Virus record (IMG/VR): IMGVR_UViG_3300007542_000081
Location: 1-34,966 of that record
DNA length: 34,966 bases
Strand: one strand, 5' to 3'
Origin: a virus
This document shows, one piece after another, positions 1 through 9,321 of the stretch (the first letter of the stretch is position 1; each line of letters opens with the position of its first letter). The notes beneath the pieces are model-generated. The model ran no database searches. It was not told where the DNA came from and worked only from the letters and a program-made list of their open reading frames with translations. The position numbers and the translations under genes were made by a program.

Positions 1-636
1 AAAGGTTCTATTGTTAAAGTCAAATATACAAATTCAAATTTTACAGATGGTATAATAGTAGAAATAGTTAAAGCTGAAATAGAAGATAGAGAATCATCAC
101 AGGCGTCCGCCGCCGCCGCAGCAGTAAATAATAGTAATAGCGTGACCACGGGGCCTCTGACTCCAGATAAGCTCAAAGAAGCCCTAGCTCCAGATAAACC
201 TAATCTTTGTGTTAAACGCTTAAAACAAGCTAGTATACAAAACGGAAGGTTGGACACGAGTATTTTAACCAGTATTGGAAATGGTCATAGGTTACAAAAA
301 GGCGCCGCAGAAGCCTATGGAAGAATGACACAGGCCGCCAACAACGATGGAATATCTTGGAGTATAACTGACTCATATAGAACATATGAAGCACAAGTAC
401 GATTAGCCGAGGAAAAGGGTCTATATAGTGAAGGCGGACTTGCTGCTAAACCTGGTACCTCTAATCATGGTTGGGCGCTAGCTGTAGATTTAGGCGACGG
501 TGCTAATGACTATGGAACTCCACAAAATAACTGGCTTATTGAAAATGCTAGAAACTTTGGTTTTTATACCATACCAGGAGAGCCTTGGCATTGGGAATAT
601 AGAGTTCATGAAGAAGATGAAGAATTTGAATGTTAA
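1..636 (+). CDS. Baseplate hub protein with C-terminal M15 (VanY-like) peptidase, 5' end missing
   Basis: The frame is open from the first base of the window, so this is the C-terminal 211 residues of a longer protein; the ATG at 142 is internal. The first ~30 residues (GSIVKVKYTN...GIIVEIV) look like the end of an OB-fold-type hub domain. An Ala/Ser/Asn linker follows (about residues 35-48), then a zinc D,D-peptidase/endopeptidase domain. Its M15 signature is visible: SNHGWALAVDLG supplies H156 and D163, and EPWHWEY supplies E194 and H197 (residues counted from base 1). These are the expected zinc ligands and general base. The domain would cut peptide cross-links of peptidoglycan during tail penetration, playing the part the muramidase domain of gp5 plays in T4. 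Next to a spike gene and wedge genes, a virion-associated role is far more likely than a free endolysin, although an endolysin of the same fold cannot be excluded without the N-terminus. Confidence 0.85.
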   Translation, partial: KGSIVKVKYTNSNFTDGIIVEIVKAEIEDRESSQASAAAAAVNNSNSVTTGPLTPDKLKEALAPDKPNLCVKRLKQASIQNGRLDTSILTSIGNGHRLQKGAAEAYGRMTQAANNDGISWSITDSYRTYEAQVRLAEEKGLYSEGGLAAKPGTSNHGWALAVDLGDGANDYGTPQNNWLIENARNFGFYTIPGEPWHWEYRVHEEDEEFEC

Positions 637-654
637 CCAGCAAGGTATAAATAA

Positions 655-1824
655 ATGTCTAATAATGATCCAAATATATGGTCTGGACAAGAGCCCAGTA
701 AAAAAGAAATAAAAGTAGCAGAAGCGATTATGGATGAATCGCTTTCATCTGATAATAGTTTAGAACAATTAGCAGACGCAGGAGGGGGTATATTTCCAGA
801 ATCAATAAATACTACAATATCTCGTCCGGATATAGAACCAAGAGAAGATTCTTTAGCCAAAAATATAACATCTGGCCCTGGTAATACTCTACAGCCAGAA
901 ATAACACCAGAATATAATAAAGCAGATAATGAAATTGTTATTCCTAGTTTTGACCAGAGAGAAGGAAAAACTAATTCTATTATAGTATTTGGCAGAGATA
1001 GGAATATCGGTGTAGAAACTGGATATGGTGGAAAAGGACATACTAAATCATCAGCAATAGATATAATAGTTGGTTTACAAGGTTTTGACGCTAGAGCAGG
1101 AAGTTCAGAGGACAAAACAGGAAAACGAATAGCAGGATATGCTAATAAAAACTTTGGTTCAATGAGAGCAGATAAACCAGGAGATGCAGCAAGAATTTTT
1201 ATTTCTCAAAGATGCGATATAGATAATTATTTTGATATCGCTGAAGGTTCCGTAGGGAATTCAATAGCTGATTCCGCGATTGGTATGAAAGCAGATTCAG
1301 TAAGAATCATGGCAAGAAAGGGAATTAAATTAGTTACAGGCGGCACAACTGCAAGACTAGCAAATGATGGTAAAAAAGATGTAATTTATGGTATTGATTT
1401 AATAGCTGGTAATATAGATATTCAACAAGAATCTATCTTACCAATTGGAAAAAAACTAACAGAAAATGAAAGATTCTATTTACAACCTATTCCAAAAGGT
1501 TATAATTTAGAAGAATGTTTAGAAAAGATGAATGAACTAATTATGGTGTTGAATACTAAAATAAACAATGTTGTTAACTTAACGAATTTATTAACTTTTG
1601 CGGTTTCACAACCAATGGCTGGTGTTGCTACACCAGCCGGATCAATACAAATAGTAGATAATTCACCTTGGGTAGAAGCATGGTTAACATATATTCAAAC
1701 AAGATTAAGAACAATTGGTGGAGAATTATATAAACATAGAATAGATATTATAGGTGTAACGGGCGATTATTTAAAATCTGGCTCCGCTGCTTATATAAAC
1801 AGCAAACATAATAGGACAAATTAA
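655..1824 (+). CDS. Probable baseplate central spike / hub protein
   Basis: A 389-residue protein starting 18 bases after the peptidase gene, with AAGG at 642-645 as a likely ribosome binding site. The middle (about residues 115-230) is glycine/aspartate-rich with short alternating beta-strand patterns, such as AIDIIVGLQGFDARAG and SAIGMKADSVRIMARKGIKL. Such stretches are typical of the beta-prism or beta-helix part of gp5/VgrG-like spikes, where ...GIKLVTGG resembles the usual 'I.A...I.....I.L.' rungs. The C-terminal third (about 270-389) is helical. A split arrangement is inferred: peptidase/OB hub in the preceding gene and needle in this one, together equivalent to T4 gp5. No catalytic motif is seen. 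The family was not identified with certainty, and a hub adaptor is the main alternative. Confidence 0.55.
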   Translation: MSNNDPNIWSGQEPSKKEIKVAEAIMDESLSSDNSLEQLADAGGGIFPESINTTISRPDIEPREDSLAKNITSGPGNTLQPEITPEYNKADNEIVIPSFDQREGKTNSIIVFGRDRNIGVETGYGGKGHTKSSAIDIIVGLQGFDARAGSSEDKTGKRIAGYANKNFGSMRADKPGDAARIFISQRCDIDNYFDIAEGSVGNSIADSAIGMKADSVRIMARKGIKLVTGGTTARLANDGKKDVIYGIDLIAGNIDIQQESILPIGKKLTENERFYLQPIPKGYNLEECLEKMNELIMVLNTKINNVVNLTNLLTFAVSQPMAGVATPAGSIQIVDNSPWVEAWLTYIQTRLRTIGGELYKHRIDIIGVTGDYLKSGSAAYINSKHNRTN

Positions 1825-1827
1825 ACC

Positions 1828-4800
1828 ATGGCTAAAAAGAAAAATAATCAAGGTAGGGAAAGCTTCGAAGCGTTTGCTGGGGATGAGAGTTTAAATATAG
1901 CAAACAGAGGAGCAGAGAAGAGTTTAAGAAAAAAAGCACAAGAATTTCTTGGAAATCCGAAAGGCGATAATGAGAAACAGAGACCACCAGCACGGAGCGC
2001 AGCACCTATGGCTGGTTCGGAAACGGCCATAGAAGCTTTCAAATTTCTAGAATGTGACCCGCTTATCCCAGGAGAAGAACCAGAACCTTGTCCGATTTGT
2101 CAAGAAAACCCATTTGCTTATGTCCCTGATTTTACCTTGATGGAAAATGGTGAAGTTTTCTTTGATGGAAAAAGGTGTTTACAAAGTATCGTTTTGACCG
2201 TCCCTTCACCAATATTAGAAGGACCAGATTATACAGAATTAAATAATCCAGCTTATATTCTTTCGAAAAAGGCAGAAGGTATTCGTTTAATTTTAGATTA
2301 TTATAATAAATCTGACATAGCAACTGTTTATTATTATGTTGAAAATGATAGTAAAGAGGGAGCAGGAGATACAATAGCTCAAGTGATAGGTGGACCTGCC
2401 GGCGAACAGGCCGTTGCACTATCCGCATTTATCCCAGTTATCCCAAACCCAATTCCAGGATATCAATTAGTTTCTGAGGAGAGAAATGTAGTTGAAGAAC
2501 TCCTACAATATACAGAATACGAATTTAGAATTCCAATTCAACAAAAAGCACAATCAAGAATTTTAATTTCAATACCCGTAGAATATTTAGACCGTTGCCC
2601 CGATAAAGCAATAACAGAACCAAAAACAATCTTTCAAACAGATTTGGAAGTTACAATTAATGGCGATGACTTTAAGCCATTCTTTCGAAGAGTCAATAAG
2701 GCATTTAGATTTTATCACAAACAACTACAACGTTGGTCTACTTTAGAAGGTGGAAAATTAGTAGAATTAACTGATAATGGTGAGCCAGGACCATCTGTAT
2801 TTCTTAATTTAGATACAGAGGCCAATTTAATTGATACATTCCAAAATACAATAGAGAATTTTATAGAAGATATAGGCTTATCGGTAGATCAATTTAAACC
2901 AGCAAAATTAATAGAAAAAATAGTTTTAAAATTTGAACCAAAAGAAGATGCTAAACAAGGGATAAAATTAAAAGAGATTATTTTAAATAAACCTGGTTGT
3001 CCAGATATTGTTTTTAATGAGGTAAATGCTGATACAAGAGCAAAATTTATTCAACTCTTAAAACAAGCACCTATGGGCGAAAGTAGAACACTTTATTATA
3101 TTGGTGCTTTACCAGAAATGGATATTGATTTAACTGCTTTAACTCCTGTACCATGGCTTGAATTTATAACAAAATATACTTGGCCAGGTTTACAAGTTTT
3201 TTATGGTGATAATTCAAATTCTATGTTGAATGATCCAACAATGGCAGCGTGTCTAGCATCTAGTACTTTTAATACTGAATCTGACCAGACCGTAGATCAA
3301 TTTATGTCTTTTGTTTCTGATACTGCTTTGAGTTTACCAGATGCTATATTAGATAAGTTTTCACAAAATACTTGTTTAACTAGAGAAGATAGTTTTAAAA
3401 ATCCTTTTGAAGATTTTGATCCTATAGAAATAGCATTAGAAGAAGCAAAGAAAAGAATTGCTGGTGATAATCCTTATTTACAGGACTTTTTTGACAGATT
3501 AGAAGCTTCTTTGGCTATAACTGCCACACCACTTCCAAAAGAAATTAGAGGAACAGGGCTCAAAAAAGGATTACAAAACTTAATTTGGGAAGATTTTTTT
3601 GATCGCTTGAAATGGTGCGGTTGGATTTCATTAATGCTCAAGGCAGTTGAGTGTGTATCACAAAATCTTGGTGTTGAAGATGCACAAAAGGCATTGGTAG
3701 AAGCGTCTTTTAATGCTATGGAAACTGCTCACGTAGAACGTGTTTTAATAGGTTTACCACCTGAAGCACAACAAGCCGTTTTTGATTCTTTAGAAGAAGA
3801 ACTAAAAATATTACCTGCTCCTTGGGATCCTAGCTATATTCCGGCAATTCCTACAGGTTCAATGTCTAATACAGGTTCGGCAGCCGGACAGTCTTTATTT
3901 GGTACTTCTTATAGTTCTGAAACAGGACAATTTTCATTTGGTTCGCAGTCGAAAGGCTCTGGTGGTTCCTACGGCACAGCTTTAGGGAACGTACAAAAAG
4001 ATATTGTTGATGCCTATAGAAATGCCGCATTACAAGCTGTCGGCGCCGACGTTTTATTAGAACAGATTAATAAACTTCCTGGAGCACCGATAGTATCTAA
4101 TTTCATCAAGCATATTCCTTGTAAACCAGTTCCTCCAATAGCGTTTGATCCAAGATTAGATTCATTTTTAAATACATTAGCGTTAGATTTTAATTTAGAA
4201 GAATGTAAATTTACAACTGATATTACAACGCCAAAATTACTTAGGATTGGTATTGGTAATCCGTTAGATTTATTAGCAAAATTGGCTAAAATGGCATTGG
4301 AGGCGATTTTAGAAGCAGCATTGGCTATTGTTGTTAAAGCAATAATTTTAATATTAGAAAAACTATTTTCTTTAGCATGTGATATTCTATCTACACTTGG
4401 GGCGAATTTATTAGATCTTATCGATGGAAGTGATAAATTTAAAGATCTTTTAAAAGAAAATATGTGTCCGGACGCAACGGACGAACAACTTTATGACAGC
4501 TTAAAAAACATATTTGCTTCTGTTGGCGGTCCAGAATCAGATTGTTTAAGAACTCTTGCTAATGATGAAATGGCTAAGTTTATACAAGATGTTTCTTTAA
4601 TGATGACACAAGGTCAATTAATACAATTATTAGAAGGAAATCCATCAAAAGAAACCCTACAACTTGCTAAAGAAGTAGCTGCTGTATCAGATTCACAATG
4701 TATTCGCGATGTTTTTGGAGACGGAACAGCATTTAATAATCTTTTTCCAGCAGTTGCAAAGCTTATTCCCAATCTACAAGAAATAAAAGATAATTTAGGA

Positions 4801-7800
4801 AGCTTTGATTTAAATCGTCCAATCTACCCATGCCCTCCTGAAGCAAAGAATAGAATAAACGAAATCAAGTGTAATCTACTACAAGAAAAAGGTTTATCAC
4901 CTGAACAATGTAGAGAAGAACTAGCAAAATCTAGAGAACAAGCACTTTCAGATTTAAATGATTTATTAAATAATTTACAGAACGGTCCTCTAGCTAATTT
5001 CCCGCCTTTGGTTGGAGAACCAGGGGAATGCGCTAATGACGGATTTTTCCCGGCTATTGATCCTATGCAGGCTGATTTATCTGCTAGTATAACGGAAAGC
5101 TTATTCCAAAAGATAGAAATAAAACATTTAAATGATTTATTAGATAATATAAATCCCTTTACTGGACAGGCTGGTGTTTTAAATATGATCCTTTCTGATA
5201 CGAAAGGTAGGTCTTTAAAAAGGCACAATACTTGGGTGCGTTTCTTCGGGTCTCCATTAGCAAATGAATTAGGTTTTTTTGAAAGTTGGTCCGATGATGC
5301 TATTCGTAAACCAACCGGAGATGGACCAGTACCAGAAAATGATAATGTTCCTATTAATATTTATGGTGAAGAATTAAGTGGTGATTTAGGAGGAAAACAA
5401 ACCATTTTTGGTTATTCAGAAGGCGGATTTCCTCCAACAGTCGGTGCTTGGATGGCAAAACAATTAAGAGAACTCAACCCAGAATTCAAAACAATTATAA
5501 CACCGGAAGGGTTTGCAACTCTTGGAGATGCTAAAAATGCTTATAATACTATTGATTTAATCAATAAAAGCAGAATAGCAAATCGTTCGCGATATGTAGA
5601 AGGATTTATAAATGAATTTGAATTAACAAATAATCCTTCCATGTTAGGTATGGTTCAAAATATTCGAGTCGCATTATCTGGTTCAGATTTGTTTATCAAA
5701 AGTGAAGATCCAAAAAAACAACCAGATTCAATCTCAAAAGATAGTGCGCAAGAAATAGTGAGAAATATTTTAAACGGTGAAAAAGTTAAAATAAACGGTG
5801 AAACAATAGCAAATGCTAGCGAGAATACTCCTTCTAAATGGTCGACTTTTAATAAAGCATTCGTAGAAACAGAAGGAGAAATATTCACAACTTTCTATAA
5901 TGCACGAGAAGAATATGATTTAGTAACATATCCAGATACTTCTTCGGCAGATATAAGATTGAAATATAATTCATATCCGGAAAATAGTGGAGATGAAAGT
6001 GCTTTGCCGGGCTGGGAATATGAAATTCAATTAGATTATAACATGACTGATGATGAAGGAAATATTATACCAACAAACGAATACAATTTAAAAATTGTTG
6101 AAACTTCTCGTCCTTCTGGGGCGGGAGGTGCAGAAGCAAGAAAAGAAAGAAGAAAACTAGAGAAATCAGGTGAATTACCTCCAGATTCTATTTTAGAAGA
6201 AGGAGAATATGTTTTTACAAAACACGACATAACAACAAAAAACATTATTGATGGACAAATTGAAAAATATATTTCTTCATTAGAAATAAGTGATGTGGTA
6301 AAAGATTCTTATCAAATAGAAACATTTTATAGATTTTTAGCAAATCGTATTTTAGAAGCAACAGACGATCAAAAATTTGTAAAATTAGAGATATTACAAC
6401 CAGAATTTAGAGATTATTTTGCTAAAGGTTCTGGTGGGAAAGACCGTCTATACGATAGAATATCGAATGCATTTATTAAAAGAATTTCTACAGTTGTTTC
6501 CACCGGTAAAGTAGATTATACTTTGCAAGAGGAACCAGAAGTAGAAAATGAACCAGGATTTTTAGAACCTGAAATACCAGATACTACAGTTGAACCAGAG
6601 CTTTCTAATACAGAAGAGAAGATTGCCGATGGTATTGATCTAGATGCAATTTCACCAGCATTCCATTTTGGTTATGACCCATATAAAGAACCAGAAATTA
6701 TATTCCTTGATAACGAAACTTATGGTGGTTTATTAGGTAGATTATTCCCTGATAAGGTACCTCCACCTTTTTATGTCGGAGAACCAAAATATACTGGATG
6801 GATGGATATTATGAATATTCTCGTACCAGAAGTTAATGGTTGTGAACCCGCAAGTAAACAAATTTTTAATCTTGAAGATTTGATACAAAAAGCATCTGAT
6901 TTAGCAAATCAACTCTTGCCAGATGAAAGATTGAATTATGATGTATTTTGTTCTCAAGAAGCTCCATTTGATAAAATAATGAATACTGCCGATGCAGCAG
7001 ATTTAGATAGTGCAATTAGAGCAATCATCCGCATCTATTTGGTAGATGTGTTTATCAGAGGAATTCCATCTTTTACAATATTCGCATTAAATTCAGATAA
7101 TTTTGGTGGCGTTTTAGAATCATTTATGGCCGATAGAATAAAGCAAGGTCTTTATGACGACGGCGCCGCTCGTTCTGGAAGAACAGATGATATGTATTAT
7201 TATAAAGTTCTAGAACAATGTGTAAATACTATTGCAAGGAAAATTAAATCAGGTATTCTTACATTTGAAGAATTAAACAGTGAAGAAAGAGAAGCATTTA
7301 CAATAATAGAACAGAAAGTATTAGAGTTCTATAATTTGAATGACGGTGCTTTAGGTGCTCTTTCTACAGCAGCTATTAAAAGTCAATCTATGTTCCGTAG
7401 AACTTTTTCTACTACTGCTGCTTCTGAATATGTTGGGTTAGGAGCAGGTAGTACACAATTTAGTAAAACTGCTGCCAAGAAAGCAAAAGAAATAGAATTT
7501 ATATCAATGTTAGAAGAAACAGAACAATATGCAAATGTTCTATTCAAAAGATATATTCGTGAAGAATTTGAAGCAGTTTCTGAACTTTTTAATGGTAAAT
7601 TACAATCTTCTGTTTCGAATATTCATCATCTTTTCTTATTAAACGATACATGGATACGCGGAGGAGTTTTCGGAGGCGGTCCTTTCGATGTAATGTCAAA
7701 CCCAAATGATTCTACAACCTACAACATCACAACTGGTGTTTCTACAAGTGTACAGAGTGCATTTGATAAACTAGGCGAAATTGGTGACTTATTGGGGCAA

Positions 7801-8871
7801 GCAGTCTCAGAACAATTAGACGAATGGCCTTTTGTTCTTGAAAAATACATCATGGTAGAAGATAAATTTGTTCAACCATCCGAAGTACAAAGAAAAGAAA
7901 ATTTATATAATATTATCAATATAAATGATTGGAAAGAGTATATAGATGAATTAAAATCTGACGGTTTAGAAGGATTTATTTCTGATTTTTGGGGTAATCC
8001 TGAAATAACTGGAGAGACATTATTAGAACAAGAACACACACATGAATACAGAATAGACGAAGAAGGTAATGGTAGAGCTTTTGAATATTGCGGAGTAAGC
8101 GGACAATGCCATTATCATCGTATTATAAATGGTGTAATACAGGAAGCTGAAGGTGATAATGGACTACACACACATGAGATGGATATAATCGGTTGGAAAT
8201 TTGGTTTAAGAATTTGTTATGTTCCAGAAAAGGATAAAAATAACATTTTCTCTTCGATGATTGATACAATTGGTAATGAAACAATAATGCTACAAAAGGC
8301 TTATAAGTTAGCAAACCCAGAAGGAGGAGAGACTTATATGATTCCATTAGCCTCTGTTGAATTACCAATACCAGACCAAGATTTTACCTTATTTGAACCT
8401 GATAGTTATGATGTATTCTGTTTAATCCAAGAACTAATTAAAACACCAGAATACAAAACTATGTTTAAATATGTTTTCCCACTTTCTACTTATAACTCTA
8501 TGATTGCTTTATATACTATTATGGGATTTTTTGATTCAATTGGTAATAGTGGATATCCCAATGACGGAGGAGATATGTGGGAAGTTCCTGGCGGAAGAAG
8601 AGGAAAAGGCTTTAGAAAATGGGTAAGGGGTCCGGGAACATTTAAAGCAACGCGGAGAGTAGCAAGAAATATTTTCTTAAACCTCTATGACGCTACTCAA
8701 GATGTAGATTTTAGTGGAGACAGTTTAGATAATAATGAAGATACTAATCCGGTAGACAATATTCGTTCATTATTGCGACCAAAGGTAAACTTTGAAGATG
8801 GTCTGCGTTGGTGGCAAAGAGGAAGAAGAATAACACAAAAACCATTTAATCTAGATGGTGAAGAATGCTAA
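1828..8871 (+). CDS. Giant virion structural protein (2347 aa) with HxH metal cluster, probable baseplate component
   Basis: The start is preceded by AGGA at 1813-1816, 3 bases after the upstream stop. Four cysteines near the N-terminus (C76, C88, C91, C117, including CPIC) could form a zinc site. Residues ~650-700 are Gly/Ser-rich. Residues ~813-857 form a long hydrophobic, Ala/Ile/Leu-rich helix-like stretch (...AIVVKAIILILEKLF...). Residues 2070-2116 hold three HxH motifs (HTH 2070-2072, HYH 2095-2097, HTH 2114-2116) with C2088 and C2094 between them. HxH motifs bind iron or zinc at the tips of phage spikes and in T4 gp12. The remainder is acidic and without recognised enzymatic motifs. 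The gene lies between the spike and gp25 genes, so a baseplate or tail-tip role is inferred from position. No function can be assigned from sequence alone, and the length far exceeds any T4 baseplate protein. Confidence 0.6.
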   Translation: MAKKKNNQGRESFEAFAGDESLNIANRGAEKSLRKKAQEFLGNPKGDNEKQRPPARSAAPMAGSETAIEAFKFLECDPLIPGEEPEPCPICQENPFAYVPDFTLMENGEVFFDGKRCLQSIVLTVPSPILEGPDYTELNNPAYILSKKAEGIRLILDYYNKSDIATVYYYVENDSKEGAGDTIAQVIGGPAGEQAVALSAFIPVIPNPIPGYQLVSEERNVVEELLQYTEYEFRIPIQQKAQSRILISIPVEYLDRCPDKAITEPKTIFQTDLEVTINGDDFKPFFRRVNKAFRFYHKQLQRWSTLEGGKLVELTDNGEPGPSVFLNLDTEANLIDTFQNTIENFIEDIGLSVDQFKPAKLIEKIVLKFEPKEDAKQGIKLKEIILNKPGCPDIVFNEVNADTRAKFIQLLKQAPMGESRTLYYIGALPEMDIDLTALTPVPWLEFITKYTWPGLQVFYGDNSNSMLNDPTMAACLASSTFNTESDQTVDQFMSFVSDTALSLPDAILDKFSQNTCLTREDSFKNPFEDFDPIEIALEEAKKRIAGDNPYLQDFFDRLEASLAITATPLPKEIRGTGLKKGLQNLIWEDFFDRLKWCGWISLMLKAVECVSQNLGVEDAQKALVEASFNAMETAHVERVLIGLPPEAQQAVFDSLEEELKILPAPWDPSYIPAIPTGSMSNTGSAAGQSLFGTSYSSETGQFSFGSQSKGSGGSYGTALGNVQKDIVDAYRNAALQAVGADVLLEQINKLPGAPIVSNFIKHIPCKPVPPIAFDPRLDSFLNTLALDFNLEECKFTTDITTPKLLRIGIGNPLDLLAKLAKMALEAILEAALAIVVKAIILILEKLFSLACDILSTLGANLLDLIDGSDKFKDLLKENMCPDATDEQLYDSLKNIFASVGGPESDCLRTLANDEMAKFIQDVSLMMTQGQLIQLLEGNPSKETLQLAKEVAAVSDSQCIRDVFGDGTAFNNLFPAVAKLIPNLQEIKDNLGSFDLNRPIYPCPPEAKNRINEIKCNLLQEKGLSPEQCREELAKSREQALSDLNDLLNNLQNGPLANFPPLVGEPGECANDGFFPAIDPMQADLSASITESLFQKIEIKHLNDLLDNINPFTGQAGVLNMILSDTKGRSLKRHNTWVRFFGSPLANELGFFESWSDDAIRKPTGDGPVPENDNVPINIYGEELSGDLGGKQTIFGYSEGGFPPTVGAWMAKQLRELNPEFKTIITPEGFATLGDAKNAYNTIDLINKSRIANRSRYVEGFINEFELTNNPSMLGMVQNIRVALSGSDLFIKSEDPKKQPDSISKDSAQEIVRNILNGEKVKINGETIANASENTPSKWSTFNKAFVETEGEIFTTFYNAREEYDLVTYPDTSSADIRLKYNSYPENSGDESALPGWEYEIQLDYNMTDDEGNIIPTNEYNLKIVETSRPSGAGGAEARKERRKLEKSGELPPDSILEEGEYVFTKHDITTKNIIDGQIEKYISSLEISDVVKDSYQIETFYRFLANRILEATDDQKFVKLEILQPEFRDYFAKGSGGKDRLYDRISNAFIKRISTVVSTGKVDYTLQEEPEVENEPGFLEPEIPDTTVEPELSNTEEKIADGIDLDAISPAFHFGYDPYKEPEIIFLDNETYGGLLGRLFPDKVPPPFYVGEPKYTGWMDIMNILVPEVNGCEPASKQIFNLEDLIQKASDLANQLLPDERLNYDVFCSQEAPFDKIMNTADAADLDSAIRAIIRIYLVDVFIRGIPSFTIFALNSDNFGGVLESFMADRIKQGLYDDGAARSGRTDDMYYYKVLEQCVNTIARKIKSGILTFEELNSEEREAFTIIEQKVLEFYNLNDGALGALSTAAIKSQSMFRRTFSTTAASEYVGLGAGSTQFSKTAAKKAKEIEFISMLEETEQYANVLFKRYIREEFEAVSELFNGKLQSSVSNIHHLFLLNDTWIRGGVFGGGPFDVMSNPNDSTTYNITTGVSTSVQSAFDKLGEIGDLLGQAVSEQLDEWPFVLEKYIMVEDKFVQPSEVQRKENLYNIININDWKEYIDELKSDGLEGFISDFWGNPEITGETLLEQEHTHEYRIDEEGNGRAFEYCGVSGQCHYHRIINGVIQEAEGDNGLHTHEMDIIGWKFGLRICYVPEKDKNNIFSSMIDTIGNETIMLQKAYKLANPEGGETYMIPLASVELPIPDQDFTLFEPDSYDVFCLIQELIKTPEYKTMFKYVFPLSTYNSMIALYTIMGFFDSIGNSGYPNDGGDMWEVPGGRRGKGFRKWVRGPGTFKATRRVARNIFLNLYDATQDVDFSGDSLDNNEDTNPVDNIRSLLRPKVNFEDGLRWWQRGRRITQKPFNLDGEEC

Positions 8872-8886
8872 AATAGGAGAAACCAA

Positions 8887-9279
8887 ATGGCACAAGGAAT
8901 ATCAGTTAAGCTACCATTACAAATAAGCGAAATAGATGGAGCATATGGTCTAAATAAAAGAATTATAGAAATGGCAGCCCAAAACTTAAAAATGATTGTT
9001 CTAACTTCTCCAGGTGAAAGAATAATGGAGCCCGAATTCGGTGTAGGAATTCGTAATTATTTATTTGAAAATAATACAAATAATACATTAACAACAATTA
9101 AAAACAAAATAGGCGAACAAGTTGGAAGATATCTACCTTATATTGTCTTAAATGACCTTCAAGTTTCCAGTCCTGCTGCTATCTCTAACACAGATAAAAC
9201 AATCGTTATGATTAAAATTGCTTATACAGTACCAGCGGCAGGAGGCTCTTCTGTTTTAACGCTTCCAATAATAGGATAA
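8887..9279 (+). CDS. 25: Baseplate wedge protein, T4 gp25-like
   Basis: A 130-residue protein, matching the usual ~130 residues of the gp25/IraD-like baseplate family. The family's core is visible: LNKRIIEMAAQNLKMIVLTS, then the turn GERIMEPEFGVGIRNYLFE (about residues 43-62), where the E-P-(E/R)-(F/Y)-G element is the hallmark, then helices and a C-terminal beta-strand pair. In contractile tails gp25 sits at the wedge core and contacts the first sheath ring, acting as the nucleation point of sheath assembly. AGGAGA at 8876-8881 is a clear ribosome binding site. It is directly followed by the gp6-like gene, the order commonly seen in contractile-tail clusters. Confidence 0.92.
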   Translation: MAQGISVKLPLQISEIDGAYGLNKRIIEMAAQNLKMIVLTSPGERIMEPEFGVGIRNYLFENNTNNTLTTIKNKIGEQVGRYLPYIVLNDLQVSSPAAISNTDKTIVMIKIAYTVPAAGGSSVLTLPIIG

Positions 9280-9291
9280 AATATAGATAAT

Positions 9292-9303
9292 ACTATTTAA
9301 TAA
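9292..9303 (+). promoter_or_regulatory. Candidate phage late promoter element (ACTATTTAATAA)
   Basis: A 12-base AT-rich motif in the 42-base gap before the gp6-like gene, 30 bases ahead of its ATG. The same motif (ACTATTTAWTWA) recurs at 22875 and 29110, each time alone in an intergenic gap at a similar distance from the start. The placement fits a -10-type late promoter element with a short leader. It differs from the T4 late box TATAAATA, so assignment is by recurrence only. Confidence 0.45.
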
Positions 9304-9321
9304 GAGTGGAGAAATTTATTA

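Noticed and set aside
142-636. The ATG at 142 as the true start of the peptidase gene
   Set aside because: The frame is open back to base 1 with a domain-like sequence, and no ribosome binding site precedes 142 (it is in fact a GTG at 142).
646-653. TATAAATA octamer just before the spike gene
   Set aside because: As a T4-type late promoter it would start transcription inside the gene, because the ATG is only 2 bases downstream. It is most likely chance AT sequence next to the ribosome binding site.
633-1115. 160-codon open frame on the reverse strand
   Set aside because: It lies wholly against the spike gene and its start of the next gene's codon pattern, with no ribosome binding site or recognisable domain. 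Its composition is that of the complement of an AT-rich gene.
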